From Clusia tigrina (taxonomy: Eukaryota; Arthropoda; Insecta; Diptera; Clusiidae), in the NCBI GenBank assembly GCA_920105625.2, contig OV050031.1:215874194-215938193 (forward strand): DNA of 64,000 nucleotides. Reading direction: 5' to 3'. Every line of letters begins with the position of its first letter. Within the stretch, counting starts at the first letter, position 1. Positions 1 through 10,560 of this stretch are shown here, piece after piece. The notes under the pieces are model-generated. The model saw only the letters and a list, made by a program, of their open reading frames with translations. It did not search any database and had not been told where the DNA came from. The position numbers and the translations under genes are program-made.

Positions 1-360
1 AAGTAACATCAGGAGTAACAGCAATAGTAGAAGCAGCAACAACAGTGGCAGCGTCCGAAGCAGCATCAGGAGCAGCAGTAGCAGCAGCATCAAGAGCAGC
101 ATCAGGAGTAGCAGGAGGAGCAGGTGTAGCAACAGCAGTGGCAGCGTCCGAAGCAGCATCAGGAGCAGCAGTCGCAGCAGTAGAAGTAGCAAAAGCAGCA
201 TCAGCCGCAGTAGCAGCAGTAGAAGTAGCAAAAGCAGCATCAGCCGCAGTCGCAGCAGTAGAAGTAGCAAAAGCAGCATCAGCCCTAGCAGCATCAGCCG
301 CAGTAGCATCAGTCGCAGTAGCATCAGCCGCAGCATCATCCGCAGCAGCTGGAGCAGCAT
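1..360. repeat. GCA/TCA trinucleotide minisatellite
   Basis: The block is built almost wholly from GCA, TCA, GTA and GAA triplets. A 39-bp unit starts at 180, 219 and 258, and a longer block starting near 44 recurs near 137, 93 bp later. Both periods are multiples of three, so the plus strand stays open as an Ala/Ser/Val-rich frame to about 395. That frame has no ATG start, no recognisable domain and ends in unique sequence, so I read it as expanded trinucleotide DNA and not as a gene. It may continue to the left of the window. Confidence 0.8.
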
Positions 361-949
361 CCATAAACATAGCAAAGTTGCAAACGCTTTCGTGATTAAT
401 GTGCCGTGGAATGGTTTTCGATCATTTTGGCAGCTATAAAGGACCAAAAATCTAATACAAAATGTGGAATTTGTTGCAAGCCCACATTCAATGCGGAATA
501 ATGTTACAATAACGTTCGGGCGAGTGCAGACAATTTCATTGGCTTTCCTTTCCTTTGCCCCGAAGATTTACTGCTGCTTCGATATCGACTTTGCAGCTTT
601 TTGGTGGCAACACGTTTCCGATTTATTTGTCCTTTTTTAATTTTCTTCTTTGTTATTTGCTTTGCACGCTTTTTATCGCATTTCATTTGAAATACTGCAT
701 CAAATTTGCTGTATTTTGATTTCTTTTGTATTCTCTTCCAGTCATTGACCTTAAATTTCCGTAGGGAGCTAACGTGGAGAATATTTTTAAGTTAAGCAGA
801 GGAGTGGGGAAAGTTAATTCTTCTGCGTGGCTTCGTAGATTAGAAAATATCATGTTAGTTAAGGTGGCTGTCCATAAATATATCACTGAGGCTTTATGTC
901 CATTGTGCTACTTCCATGAGCGCTGCCCTGTTTCAACTGTCTGGTTCAG
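361..949. other. Unique AT-rich sequence, no feature seen
   Basis: No recognisable coding or repeat signal. A short Lys/Arg-rich frame on the minus strand (504-686) follows from A-rich composition and is not supported as a gene. Confidence 0.5.
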
Positions 950-954
950 TCAAC

Positions 955-2205
955 CATTTACTGGCTCAGGCGGACAGAAGCTTGAAGTATTAATGTCCGC
1001 TGCATCTCCGAAAGGTAGGTGAAGAAGTATTCCTCCCATAAAGTGGAAGCGTCTCTTCGCCAGCGCTGGGTATTCGCATGGTCCACGGTGTCTTCTTCGT
1101 CCTCATGTATGCAGCTGCTACGCAAATCTTTATGAGGGAATCTAAGTCTATATGTTTGTGGTCCCATAAGGCAGTGGCCGGTTAGGACGCCTACAAATAT
1201 TCCGATAAACGGTTTCTTTAATAGTATCAGTACGAGGGGTACTATTTATATTTCGGGAATTGGCAACACTAATGTCAATTGCTAAAATCTGGTAACACCA
1301 TAATAAAGTTTCACAGTTTCTAGCATAAACGTACTCACAACGTGTTGATGTACAAGTGCTATTTGTTTTGTTTTACAGTGAGTTAAGAATGCAGTTTTGA
1401 GCGATTTTAAGTAAAGACTCCCTTGCAGTGTTGCAAGTTCTCTCAAGTTCTCTGATCAATCTAGCATTTGCCTTCTTTAGGTAATCTGTTTTTTGTAGAA
1501 TTTTCCAAGTGGCTTGTGCTATATCTGCCTCTTGTGCCATGCTTATGTTATGTAGCTCTGTGCCTGCTCTGGCCAGTCCATCTGCTACACCAATTCCTTC
1601 AGGGAAATGCCCAGGGACTCAGCAGAGGTGTATATCATATTGTTCCGCACTCTCGTTTAGAGATGTTCCACAATGTAGGGCACTTGTTAAGTGTGGATGT
1701 GCACTTAGTAGCGAATGTATCGCGGTATTAGTGTCCGCCTTATCTCTTTAAGCCAGGCAGCTGCCCCCATTGAATTTAATTTAGCTTGGAACACTCTGCA
1801 AAAGTCGGGCAGCCAATTCGATAGGAGAGGAGATTTAACTCTTTGCCGTAAACTCCGCTCCTAACTTTGTCGTTGATTGCTGACCCATCCTTATAGAAAA
1901 TTGTAGTTAGTTCCGCTTTCTCCGGAAGTGTGTGCTCTTCCCATTCTCATTTTGCATGATTCCTTGCAATAAAGCAGTTCCTTGACAGTGGTTTGGGATA
2001 CTTTTAGTCTAATTCCTTCATTTTCAAAGGGAAGTTGTCGACAAGTTTGGCTTGGCCAATTCGTGGGATAATTGCGTTTAATCCTGCTATGGATTCACCC
2101 AATGTATCTGAAAGCCAATTGTTTAATATAGTTTCCAGGGTTCTAGTGGGTGTTCTTCTGACGGCGCCTGTTATTATTAGGGGTGCCATTCTCTAAACTT
2201 TTTCC
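955..2205 (-). mobile_element. Non-LTR retrotransposon relic, element D (linker, RNase H, C-terminal zinc motif)
   Basis: Reading the minus strand from high to low coordinates gives three consecutive pieces of a non-LTR polyprotein. First is the post-reverse-transcriptase linker (about 2190-2004), with ITGAVRRTPT and LETIL. Next is an RNase H domain (about 1910-1500), with a DGS motif, an AD(T/N)TAIHSLLS block replacing the usual SDSQ, and a PGH...ADGLARAG block in which the preceding Trp codon is now a stop. Last is the C-terminal region (about 1215-958), with GVLTGHCL and a decayed Cys-His motif around HEDEEDTVDH. This order is that of I/LOA/R1-like elements carrying RNase H. Stops and frameshifts make it dead. 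The RNase H and C-terminal pieces are split by foreign sequence at about 1231-1410. No 5' half was found; copy A abuts its upstream side. Confidence 0.75.
1231..1410. mobile_element. Possible mariner terminal fragment inside element D
   Basis: Element D can be followed to about 1225 and picked up again from about 1410-1490. The intervening sequence opens with TACGAGGGGTACTAT, a T/A target followed by ACGAGGG as found at the ends of some mariner elements. No matching inverted copy is visible at the other side, so this would be a one-ended remnant. The family is inferred from the terminal motif only. Confidence 0.35.
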
Positions 2206-2835
2206 AGTTGGTTGACGTAGGTAGGTAGGTAGGTAGGATTGGCCGCCCAGTTTGCCAAAAGCACACTTGAGCACACATAATAGCCCATTATGATACCACG
2301 GTGTGGCGCCGTTCATGCACTGACTAAAAAGTTCCCTTACTTGGGATGGTGATAGACAGCGCAAGGACAGCGCCGGGAAGGTACGACTCCCCCGTTATGT
2401 TGCAGGAAACCATCTTGATAACTTGAAGAACCTTGCTATGTCCCTAATATTAATGGATGACAGCTCTGTCAGGCTCGTAAGAAATGGGGCACAAAAGTTG
2501 CGAATTCTTCTTCTGCTCAAGGATGGGCAGTGGCATAAGAGGTGGAAAACCGTCTCGTCCTCCTCCTCGGAACCACAGCCTCGGCAAAAATTATTTGAGG
2601 GTAGGCCCAGTCTTTCGGCGTGCTTTCCCAATATGCAGTGGCCGGTCAAAACCGACACAGTTGTTGACAGTGATACGCGATCAAGTCGAAGAAGTTGATT
2701 GGTTCTGTGTTTGTCCATTCTTGCCCAAGGTATAGTCTAGCCGTGTGGCAGCATTCCTCGTCAGCCCAGGATTTGTAGGCGTCAGCCAGATATTTCCGTT
2801 TGATTTCGAGCTTGGCTGTTGCCAGTGACGTACGT
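2206..2835 (-). mobile_element. Non-LTR retrotransposon 3' end, copy A (same family as B and C)
   Basis: The minus strand from about 2835 down to 2398 encodes the C-terminal part of a non-LTR polyprotein: LLRLDR, SVLTGHCILG, then a Cys-x2-Cys...ETVFHLLCHC zinc-type motif and a terminal WFPAT before a stop. The 3' untranslated region follows and ends in a TACC-type tail at about 2217-2240. The same protein end, untranslated region and tail occur at about 33.35-34.67 kb (copy B) and 37.04-38.07 kb (copy C), on the plus strand. Copy A is 5'-truncated within the RNase H to zinc-motif linker. A 2-bp insertion relative to B near 2735 shifts the frame. Its tail lies directly against element D, so A probably inserted into or beside D. 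Confidence 0.85.
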
Positions 2836-4700
2836 AAGCTTCTTTAGTACTGGCCGAGATAAATTTGTAAATATTTAAAAACATATTTTAAAACATGTTT
2901 TCAAAATGAATAAAAAAATAATTTTGTTCTGACAACGATTTAAAAACAATGTTTTTTATATGAAAAATATATAAAACTTTGCAATACTTTCTGCTCGCTC
3001 GCTAAGCACCTCCAGACAGGTCCTTAGGCACACATGAAAATGAATGGCCACCTGAGTGCATTGCTTTGAAAAGTGTTGCTAATTATATAGAATTTTGTAT
3101 GCTTTTGAATTGTGTAGCAGTCACGCCCACAATTGTGACTATGGTGTGCCACTATTAACAATGGCAACGCAGACGCACATCCAAGCGTAGCGTGACTCGG
3201 TGGTGCAGTAAACTCAAAGGAAAATATTTTATGAATCGTTAATATCCTGTTGGGATGTCTTAATAAGGCCTGACGCAGCACCACGGCAAACAACCCCCGC
3301 CCTGCCAGCACGTGTCCACGTGCATTATGCATGCCATGCACGCTAGGAAAGCGAGCGAATAAACTAACAGCTGCACAAAATCGATGTCGCCTGGGTTCGT
3401 CAGTACAACGTGCCGCGTCGGTGTGTCTCTAATTGTAGTTATTTTGTGATTCTGGCCACCTTACCCGCAATACACGAAAATCCAATTAACAAAGTGACGC
3501 CCGCCGGCAAAACGTCATATTATCCCAACATTATCCTCTTTTATACGGGGCTTTAGTTGGTAATATAAGAAAATGTCATAAGCGTATGGATGCATTACGA
3601 GCTCACCCACATTCGCACGCTCACCCACTTACACACGCACGCTCCCCCACACACGCACTCTCGTACAGTTCTATATAAAGCATCCTTTCGCTGTGGTAAC
3701 ATTTAATTTAGTTGCGCCGCCAAATAAACCAAAATGACAATAAAAACTACAATGATACCAAAAAGGAAATTACAACGTATGTGGACACACACACACAGGA
3801 TCATAATTGGCCTGGATTTCATTGAACGTTAACCAGCCCGCCTGAAAGTATGCTCCACACTCATACACCGCTCGTGCACTGACATAGAAATCCTGCAATT
3901 TGAAAGTTACACCTGTTTCAATTAATACTGTCTAACGAATGGCTGCAGCGTTGTACGAACATACACGTATCTACACGCACATTCATGTCATTGTTTATCA
4001 ATCGCCCTAATCACAGGATGCTCCTGTGTGGCGTATCGACGTCCGTGTGGCTGCCCGCCTGCCAACCTTGCTACTTGCTACATGTGCATTAAGCAACATT
4101 TACTCTCACTTGTAAAGCCAATGGAGCTGGGAGCGGTCTGTGTGCGTTGCTGACATGTTAACACTTCTACACACACAACAAAATGTTCATAACAACAATG
4201 GATTTGTTCATTCACTGCTATGGAGTTCCTTTTCTAAGTCGTTGTCTGTATCAATGTCAGTAGTCATTGACGTAATGAACCGTTCACTCTCAGTTGAAAG
4301 TGTTGCACGGATGGTGCGGGGGGAATCATTTTTGAAAGAACACCATAAATGAGTGATGAAGGATGTATGAGTTTCAGAGATGTATAAGAGAAAGGAACAG
4401 TATTGTGTTTGCTTACTGGCATTAGCTAGAGATGCTTTATTGTTGCTCCTCCTAGAGTTTCTTTATTGGTTCTTCCTTGTGAGCACTGTCAGAATAGTGA
4501 AAGAGAAGATCAAATGCCTTTTTTTAGCGAGTTTGAATTGTTTTTTTTTATATTTCGGATCATTGTGGAAGCGCCTTTCTGAAACTTGTTGAATGGTTTC
4601 CAAGTCAAACTCATGAATCTCTGTTTCTTTAAAAATTATGATAAATTTTAGGAGTGTTAAGTCTGATCTGGCTCATTCAATCATATCTTCCAACAAGCTT
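2836..4700. other. Unique sequence with short CA-rich patches, no gene seen
   Basis: No exon-like frame, transposon motif or tandem array was recognised. Short ACAC and CACGC-rich stretches lie near 3600-3660, 3785-3800 and 3965-3985. Confidence 0.5.
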
Positions 4701-5482
4701 CTTACTCTGCTCTTACTCTGATCTTACCCTGCTCTTACTCTGCTCTTATCAGAGAACACAGAGAAGGGAAAGTCTTTTCGCTGCCAGCGTCCGTAGCGAA
4801 CACACCACGATTTTGAGTGGATTCACCACGATTCTGAGTGGATTCACCACGATTTTTAGTGGATTCGTGTACAATGTCCGTCTGCTTTGCCGTTTGACGT
4901 TTAAGTTTCTTTTCTCTGTGTTCTCTGGCTCTTACTCTGCTCTTACTCTGCTCTTACTCTGCTCTTACTCTGCTCTTACCCTGCTCTTAATCTGCTCTTA
5001 TCTGCTCTTACTCTGCTCTTATCTGCTCTTACTCTGATCGTACTCTGCTTTTACTCTGCTCTTATCCAGCTCTTACTCTGCTCTTACTCTGCTCTTACTC
5101 TGATCTTACTCTGCTTTTACTCTGCTCTTATCCAGCTCTTACCCTGCTCTTACTCTGCTCTTACTCTGCTCTTACCCTGCTCTTACCCTGCTCTTACTCT
5201 GCTCTTACTCTGCTTTCACCCTGCTCTTACTCTGCTCTTACTCTGCTCTTACTCTGCTTTTACTCTGCTCTTACTCTGCTCTTACTCTACTCTTACTCTG
5301 CTCTTACTCTGCTCTTACTCTGCTCTTACCCTGCTCTTACTCTGCTTTCACCCTGCTCTTACTCTGCTCTTACTCTGCTCTTACTCTGCTCTTTCTCTGC
5401 TCTTGCCCTGCTCTTACTCTGCTCTTACCGTGCTTTTACTCTGCTCCTACTCTGCTTTTACACTGCTTTTACTCTGCTCTGT
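4700..5482. repeat. 11-bp satellite array, TGCTCTTACTC unit
   Basis: Dozens of direct repeats of an 11-bp unit (consensus TGCTCTTACTC) run through this interval, with variants such as ACC for ACT and CTTTT for CTCTT. The array is interrupted at 4750-4927 by a hAT-type MITE. Eleven bases are not a multiple of three, and there is no sign of coding use. Confidence 0.95.
4750..4927. mobile_element. 178-bp hobo/Hermes-like hAT MITE
   Basis: The insertion has terminal inverted repeats: CAGAGAACACAGAG at the left end and its reverse complement at the right, with similarity continuing to about 23 bp (19 matches). CAGAGAAC is the known start of hobo and Hermes termini. It is flanked by GCTCTTAT (4742-4749) and GCTCTTAC (4928-4935), as expected for an 8-bp target duplication, although every satellite unit also contains GCTCTTAC. 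Inside, a 21-bp unit beginning CACCACGATT is repeated three times from about 4802, carrying small CCAC/GTGG inverted motifs. There is no coding capacity, so it would be mobilised in trans. Confidence 0.75.
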
Positions 5483-6845
5483 TTAAACACAATTCAGATT
5501 GTGTGCGAAAGAGTGCATAACACATATCCATATGTCCTTAGCCATCTCCCTTAAATTTGAAGACGATTTTTCATCACTTTTTCCTTCACAAAGTTCTTTG
5601 ACACATTGATAATTAGCTTACACAAAATGGGTTTATTAACTATCTTCAAGTCCTTGGAGATAATTAGAAATATTCCTTCAATTAGCAGGATATTACTGCA
5701 GCTACATTACATATGTATATATACAAGTCCGTCCTTCTGCTCTTACTAATTGGGTTCACTTTTCTCTAAACACTATTTCAATGTTCTATTCTTTCTTGAC
5801 TTGTACGATCACCTTTCCTTGAGTGTACCCTTCGACAACACAACATCAATTTCGAGCTGTTCCATGTCGTGTTCCATTTCGCTGCGCGGCTTTTTCTACT
5901 ACAACGGGGCGTAGTGGTGGGCGTGCTAACATTTGATAAGTGCATGTGTTTCCGTCCATCTAACTGTGTATGTGTGTGGGAGTATATTGGTGTGCGTGTC
6001 TGTAGGCTGAGCGCTGATAACACTGCTAATTATGCTGTAAAATGCTGCTCTTTGGTTTTTTGTGCGGAGGCCAAAATCAGAATTTTATAATTTCGACGAG
6101 TGGCGCCGTCGATTTGCGAGCAATTAAAAGTGATTTTGTAGCCATTGTGATACTCAGCTGTGCAGGGGCACTCAGCATTTGAGTGCCATTGATACACCAG
6201 CCCACCCACCTTTTGTTTGCTCTGCATATTGCAGGTAGCGTCGGGCAGGTTTTGACCCACAATTGTGCGCAAGATTTAATCCGAAAAAAGAGCATTTCCC
6301 GCACTAAACTGAGCAATTTATTAGAGTGCTCGCATTTATTGGCCCGAGTGCTCCGCTGCAGCTGCTACCGGCACATCCACCAACGGAAGGGAGGCGTCGG
6401 GTGGCCTCCCTCCCGATTTGAGGTTATTTGCCATGCTTTCACTTGACGTTAGTCAGAGCAGCATGTGAAAATGTTGCTGCCACTTTAATTTTTTCCGTTT
6501 CATTATTATTTTTGTTGTTGTTGTTTTTTATTTGGTGGCATTTTAGTTTGATCACTGCTGGAATTCTTTTCAGTTTTTATTATTATTTTTTTTCATATAA
6601 TTTTTTGCTGTTCTATAAAATATGCAGCACGGGCAACGTGCAACATTGTTGATTTTATCTCCAGCATCGCCAGCGTCATCATCAACAATGGACGTGTTTA
6701 TATGTCCACATTGTAATGCGATACATGCTGCGGGGGCGAGGTGGACTCCGAGGGACTGGGGATTTGCTTTACCAAACACTTTTCACTTTGCAAATTTGCA
6801 ATTTTCTGCGGCTGAGAGCGACTTTACCGGTACTTTTTCAGAGTG
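5483..6845. other. Unique AT-rich sequence, no feature seen
   Basis: No motif-bearing frame, tandem array or terminal inverted repeat was recognised on either strand. Confidence 0.5.
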
Positions 6846-8030
6846 ATATTGATGTTAGTCTTAAAAAAAGGGACTGACTCACATTGCATTGGTGCTACTA
6901 ATCTGTTAGATCCTGCGATCTGTCCTCTTAAGACGTCGTTCCATTGTGTCTGGTTCGGAGAGTTTCGTTGTTTCCTTGTGTTCGGTCGGTACATCATTTG
7001 TGAACACGAGATAAAGTAGGGACTATAGGGTCCTGCCTTGGAGAGGTCCTGTGTTAATTTCGCGGACCTCCTCATAAGCATCCTCTTGCTTTATATGGAA
7101 GTTTGTCTTTAAAGGTATCATTTAATAATTTGACCATATTCGATGGATAGCTTCAATTGCAGACCATGCCTAACTTTAGCGAAGGCCTGCTTTACAGCCA
7201 CAAAACCCATGTTAAAGCAAAGTAATTTGTGCTGAAAAGTGTTGCAGTGGCAACACTTTTACTTCAGGCAAAAGCGAGGAGATTCTATTAAACTTTTAGA
7301 GGGAAGCGTGTACTAAAACGTATACTATCAAAATTTTCTGAAGAGTCAGACACTATTGGAGACACAATGTCTCTGACTTAGGAACCCAATTTCGACGTCA
7401 CTTTTTCAAGCTATACAAGGCACAACTAATTATTAAAGCAAAGCAACTCACTCCAAGTCACCAATTCGGTTTCAGAAGACAACAGTCAACTATAGATCGA
7501 GTTCATGGGATCGTCAAATGAGTTTTCAATAACTTCGACGATCCCATGAACTTGATCTATAGTTGACTGTTGTCTTCTGAAACCAAATTGGTGGCTTGTT
7601 GTGAGTTGTTTTGCTTCAATAATTAGTTGTGCCTTGTATAGCTTGAAAGAGTGAAATCTATATTGGGTTCCTAAGTCAGAGTCATGGGCCCTCTTACACA
7701 AATAAGTTTTCAATAACTTCGACGATCCCATGAACTTGATATATAGTTGACTGTTGTCTTCTGAAACCAAATTGGTGGCTTGTTGTGAGTTGTTTTGCTT
7801 CAATAATTAGTTGTGCCTTGTATAGCTTGAAAGAGTGAAATCTATATTGGGTTCCTAAGTCAGAGTCATGGGTTCCCTAACACTGTTTGACTCTTCAGAA
7901 AATTTAGATACTCCTTTTAGTACACCCTTCCCTCTAAAAGTTCAATAGAATCTCCTCGTTTTTATATGGATTAATATTGTTGCCCCTACAACACTTTTAA
8001 GCATAAATTACTTTACTTTAACTTGTCTCC
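6846..8030 (-). mobile_element. Jockey-type reverse transcriptase relic, rearranged
   Basis: Two regions read as Jockey-clade reverse transcriptase on the minus strand. The part between about 7870 and 7521 gives KLYKAQLIIEAKQL followed by HQFGFRRQQSTIDQVHGIVE, the fingers block around the HQFGFR signature. The part between about 7200 and 6846 gives VKQAF, then KQEDAYEEVREINTG and LLYLVFTNDVPTEH, the decayed AGVPQGSVLGP to YTND block. A plus-strand copy of the HQFGFR block lies between them (7211-7520). The relic therefore contains one inverted and two direct copies of the same segment. Several stops and frameshifts make it non-functional. Confidence 0.75.
7211..8030. repeat. Long inverted repeat (foldback) with a 184-bp internal tandem duplication
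   Basis: The left arm (about 7211-7520) is the imperfect reverse complement of the right arm (about 7705-8030). Between them, 7521-7704 duplicates the first 184 bp of the right arm almost exactly; the segment AGTTTTCAATAACTTCG begins at 7521 and again at 7705. A transcript would fold into a hairpin with arms of roughly 300 bp. Confidence 0.8.
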
Positions 8031-8570
8031 GCTTCAATGAGGCATTAACGACTAGCATCATTCATTCACTTTTCAAATAATTGCAGTATTGTCCCGCATC
8101 TCTCTGTCTCTCTCTTTCTCACTATCATCCGCGTAACGCTTTCTATCGGCACTGATTTTGCTGACATCTTCAACTGTGCTCGCATATTTCATATCCTCAC
8201 TGAAGACGCTGCTCGACGGTCTTCCATTTCTTGCGTATCTTACATTTAATTTTGTTACATTTTTATGCATTTTCCTATGTAGGAGAAGGAGCGGGAGGAT
8301 GGGGGGGACTTTCGCTTCTTTAGCGCAGTTGCAATCAGTTCAATTCATTTGCGTACTTTTTAGTTTTGCAGCATCTGCTGCACTTGCATTTTCATTTGTC
8401 ATTTGCATTGTGTGCTGCAGCAGCAAAGTCCTTCTTTTTCCTCATATTTCTTCTTTCATTTCGTTTAATTTTTTTTTTGCCCCTTATGCAGTTCTTGCAC
8501 AATGCCCCGCTAAATGAATGTTTTATTATGCTGTCAATGAGTTTTATTTGAATTCTTAACAGTCTTTCGA
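8031..8570. other. Unique sequence, no feature seen
   Basis: A short TCTC-rich patch lies near 8100-8125. Nothing else was recognised. Confidence 0.45.
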
Positions 8571-8576
8571 ATTTGT

Positions 8577-8755
8577 GGGGAAGTGTGGTGGGAAAGTAGT
8601 GGAAGAGGGTGGTGGTGGGTAGGTGGTGGAGGGAGGTGGTGGTGGGTAGGTGGTATAGGGAGGTGGTGGAGTGTAGCTGCTGTAGGGTGGAGGTGGAAAG
8701 AGGTAGTGGAAGGTGGTGGAGGGTAGCTGCAGAATGGAGGTGGTGGTTGAGTAAA
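8577..8755. repeat. GGTGGTGG-rich minisatellite
   Basis: Imperfect repeats of GGTGGTGGGTAGGTGGTGGAG type fill this stretch. The plus strand is strongly G-rich and contains many closely spaced GG and GGG runs, so quadruplex formation is possible. The antisense Pro/His/Thr-rich frames are composition artefacts. Confidence 0.8.
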
Positions 8756-9252
8756 TAACATTAGAGAATGCAAGCATGGATATTCTTTTACCAACTCCCT
8801 CGTTCAGTGCGCTTGACTTAAGTGTTGCTGCGGTGGCTTAACAAGTTTAGATGCTGGCTTTAATTCACTCCCCTTTTTTGAGGTCGCGAAAAGTTTCCTT
8901 CATTTCGCCAGTTTTGTTAGTTTTTAATTATTATTTCTGTTTCTAAAGTTGGAGATTGCTTGTTTGCTGGCGCGTATTATTTACTCATAGTCGAATGAAG
9001 TTTGCTGGGGTTGAAGTATTTTTCCTGGCTTTTGGATAAGCTCTGGAAGCAATTATCTCGCAACTAAGTGCGAGTATATATTTTTATGTATATCGTTATG
9101 TGTTTTGTTTTATTGTAATGAATCTATTCATGTCTTTCATAAAGTTGTGCAGATTTCAGCACATCTTATTTATATGTACTCTAACAAAATATCCTTGAAA
9201 GTTATTCAGTCGTCCATTCGTAATTTTAAGAATCATCCCTTAGCCACAGTTT
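8756..9252. other. Unique sequence, no feature seen
   Basis: No coding or repeat signal was recognised. Confidence 0.45.
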
Positions 9253-9364
9253 TCTGCATTCTTTGGTATATCATTCACAATCTTCTGTTTTCTTTGGTAT
9301 ATCATCCACAATCTTCTGAATTCTTTGATATATCATTCACAATCTTTTGCATTCTTTGGCATGG
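9253..9364. repeat. 31-bp tandem repeat, about 3.6 copies
   Basis: A unit starting TCTGCATTCTTTGG and ending TCACAATCT repeats at 31-bp spacing with one to three mismatches per copy. Confidence 0.85.
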
Positions 9365-9559
9365 AAAGTAGTCAGTCTGTAAGTCAACACAGTTTCCCCA
9401 AAGGTGATCTAAGTTAATTTCAACATTTCTTTGTAGAACCTTCTATAAAAGCTTCTCAAATACCCATACTATAAGTCCATCAAACCACATCATGATTGCT
9501 GCGAACATTTTGTTCAGTGTTTCAACCAAATGCTATTCTAATGAGGTCAGAACTATAAA

Positions 9560-10290
9560 ATATGTAGAGGAGGTGGCATCAATTTTCTGCTGTTAAGACT
9601 TTACTCATCCAAACTCTATTCTTTCGTTTTGCCTTCTCCATGAGACATCTCCCTATTCTTTCTTTTTGTCTTCTCAATCAGACATCTCCACATTCTTTAT
9701 TTTTGTTTTCTCAATGAAGCATCTCTCTATTATCAAATTTTTTTTTCTCAATGAACATCTGTCTATTGCTTCTTTTTTGTCTTCTTAATGAATCCTCCCT
9801 CTATTCTTTCCTTTTGTCGTCTCTCGATCTTGGCAATAATTTGATTGAACAAGAACCCTTCTATAAATATTTTCAAGACAATCTTTAGAAATCATTGTGT
9901 GGTATTCTAGGAGAATCCCAAATCCAGAGGAGGTGGCATCAATTCTCTGCTGTTAAGACTTTATTCATCCAAACTATATTCTTTGTTTTGGTATTCTCAA
10001 TGAGACATCTCTCTATTCTTTATTTTTGTCTTCTCAATGAAACATGTCTCTATTCTTTCTTTTTGTCTTCGAAATGAACCATCTCTCTATTACTTTTTTT
10101 TTGTTTCCTCAATGAAACATCTCTCTATTGCTTCTTTTTTGTCTTCTTAATGAATCCTCCCTCTATTCTTTCCTTTTGTCATCTCTCGATCTTGGCAATA
10201 ATTTGATTGAACAAGAATCCTTCTCTAAATGTTTTCAAGACAATCGTTAAAGATTATTGCGTGGTATTCTAGAAGAATCCCAAACATCGC
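9560..10290. repeat. 360-bp tandem repeat, two copies plus the start of a third
   Basis: AGAGGAGGTGGCATCAAT occurs at 9566 and 9926, and GTGGTATTCTAG at 9899 and 10261. Each unit contains several imperfect copies of a shorter motif around CATCTCTCTATTCTTT with TTTTTGTCTTCTCAATGA, roughly 36-38 bp apart. This is a nested tandem structure. Confidence 0.85.
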
Positions 10291-10459
10291 AGTCATGGTC
10301 CAAGCAAAAAACCATATTTTTTTCCTCAGAGGCAGAGCACAGTGAAATGTCCTTGTTACTATTGTGTGGGTTTAGGCGCAAACGAACAAACAACTCAAGA
10401 TTTTTGAATAAGAGGTTTGAAAGAGAGGTTTGTCTTCCTTGTTTTACATAGAATAGAAA

Positions 10460-10560
10460 AGAAGTAGGGTAGGCCGGAATAGCGCCGAAGCACCAGATCT
10501 CCAAGCACTCAGGCATTGATGCCCTTTGTACTATTGTTTTAGATACTTTCTACATAGATG
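10460..10560. repeat. Dispersed repeat R, copy 1
   Basis: The segment starts GTAGGGTAGGCCG, continues with GCGCCGAAGCACC, and contains CCAAGCACTCAGGCATTGAT. The same order of motifs recurs at about 28025 and 36835 in the same orientation. The family is unknown to me. It may be a retroelement 3' region. Confidence 0.65.

Noticed and set aside
45..395. Ala-rich 116-codon frame
   Set aside because: It is a direct product of a triplet minisatellite, has no ATG start, and has no domain.
504..686. Lys/Arg-rich 60-codon minus-strand frame resembling a small basic protein
   Set aside because: It follows from T-rich composition. There is no conserved motif and nothing around it supports a gene.
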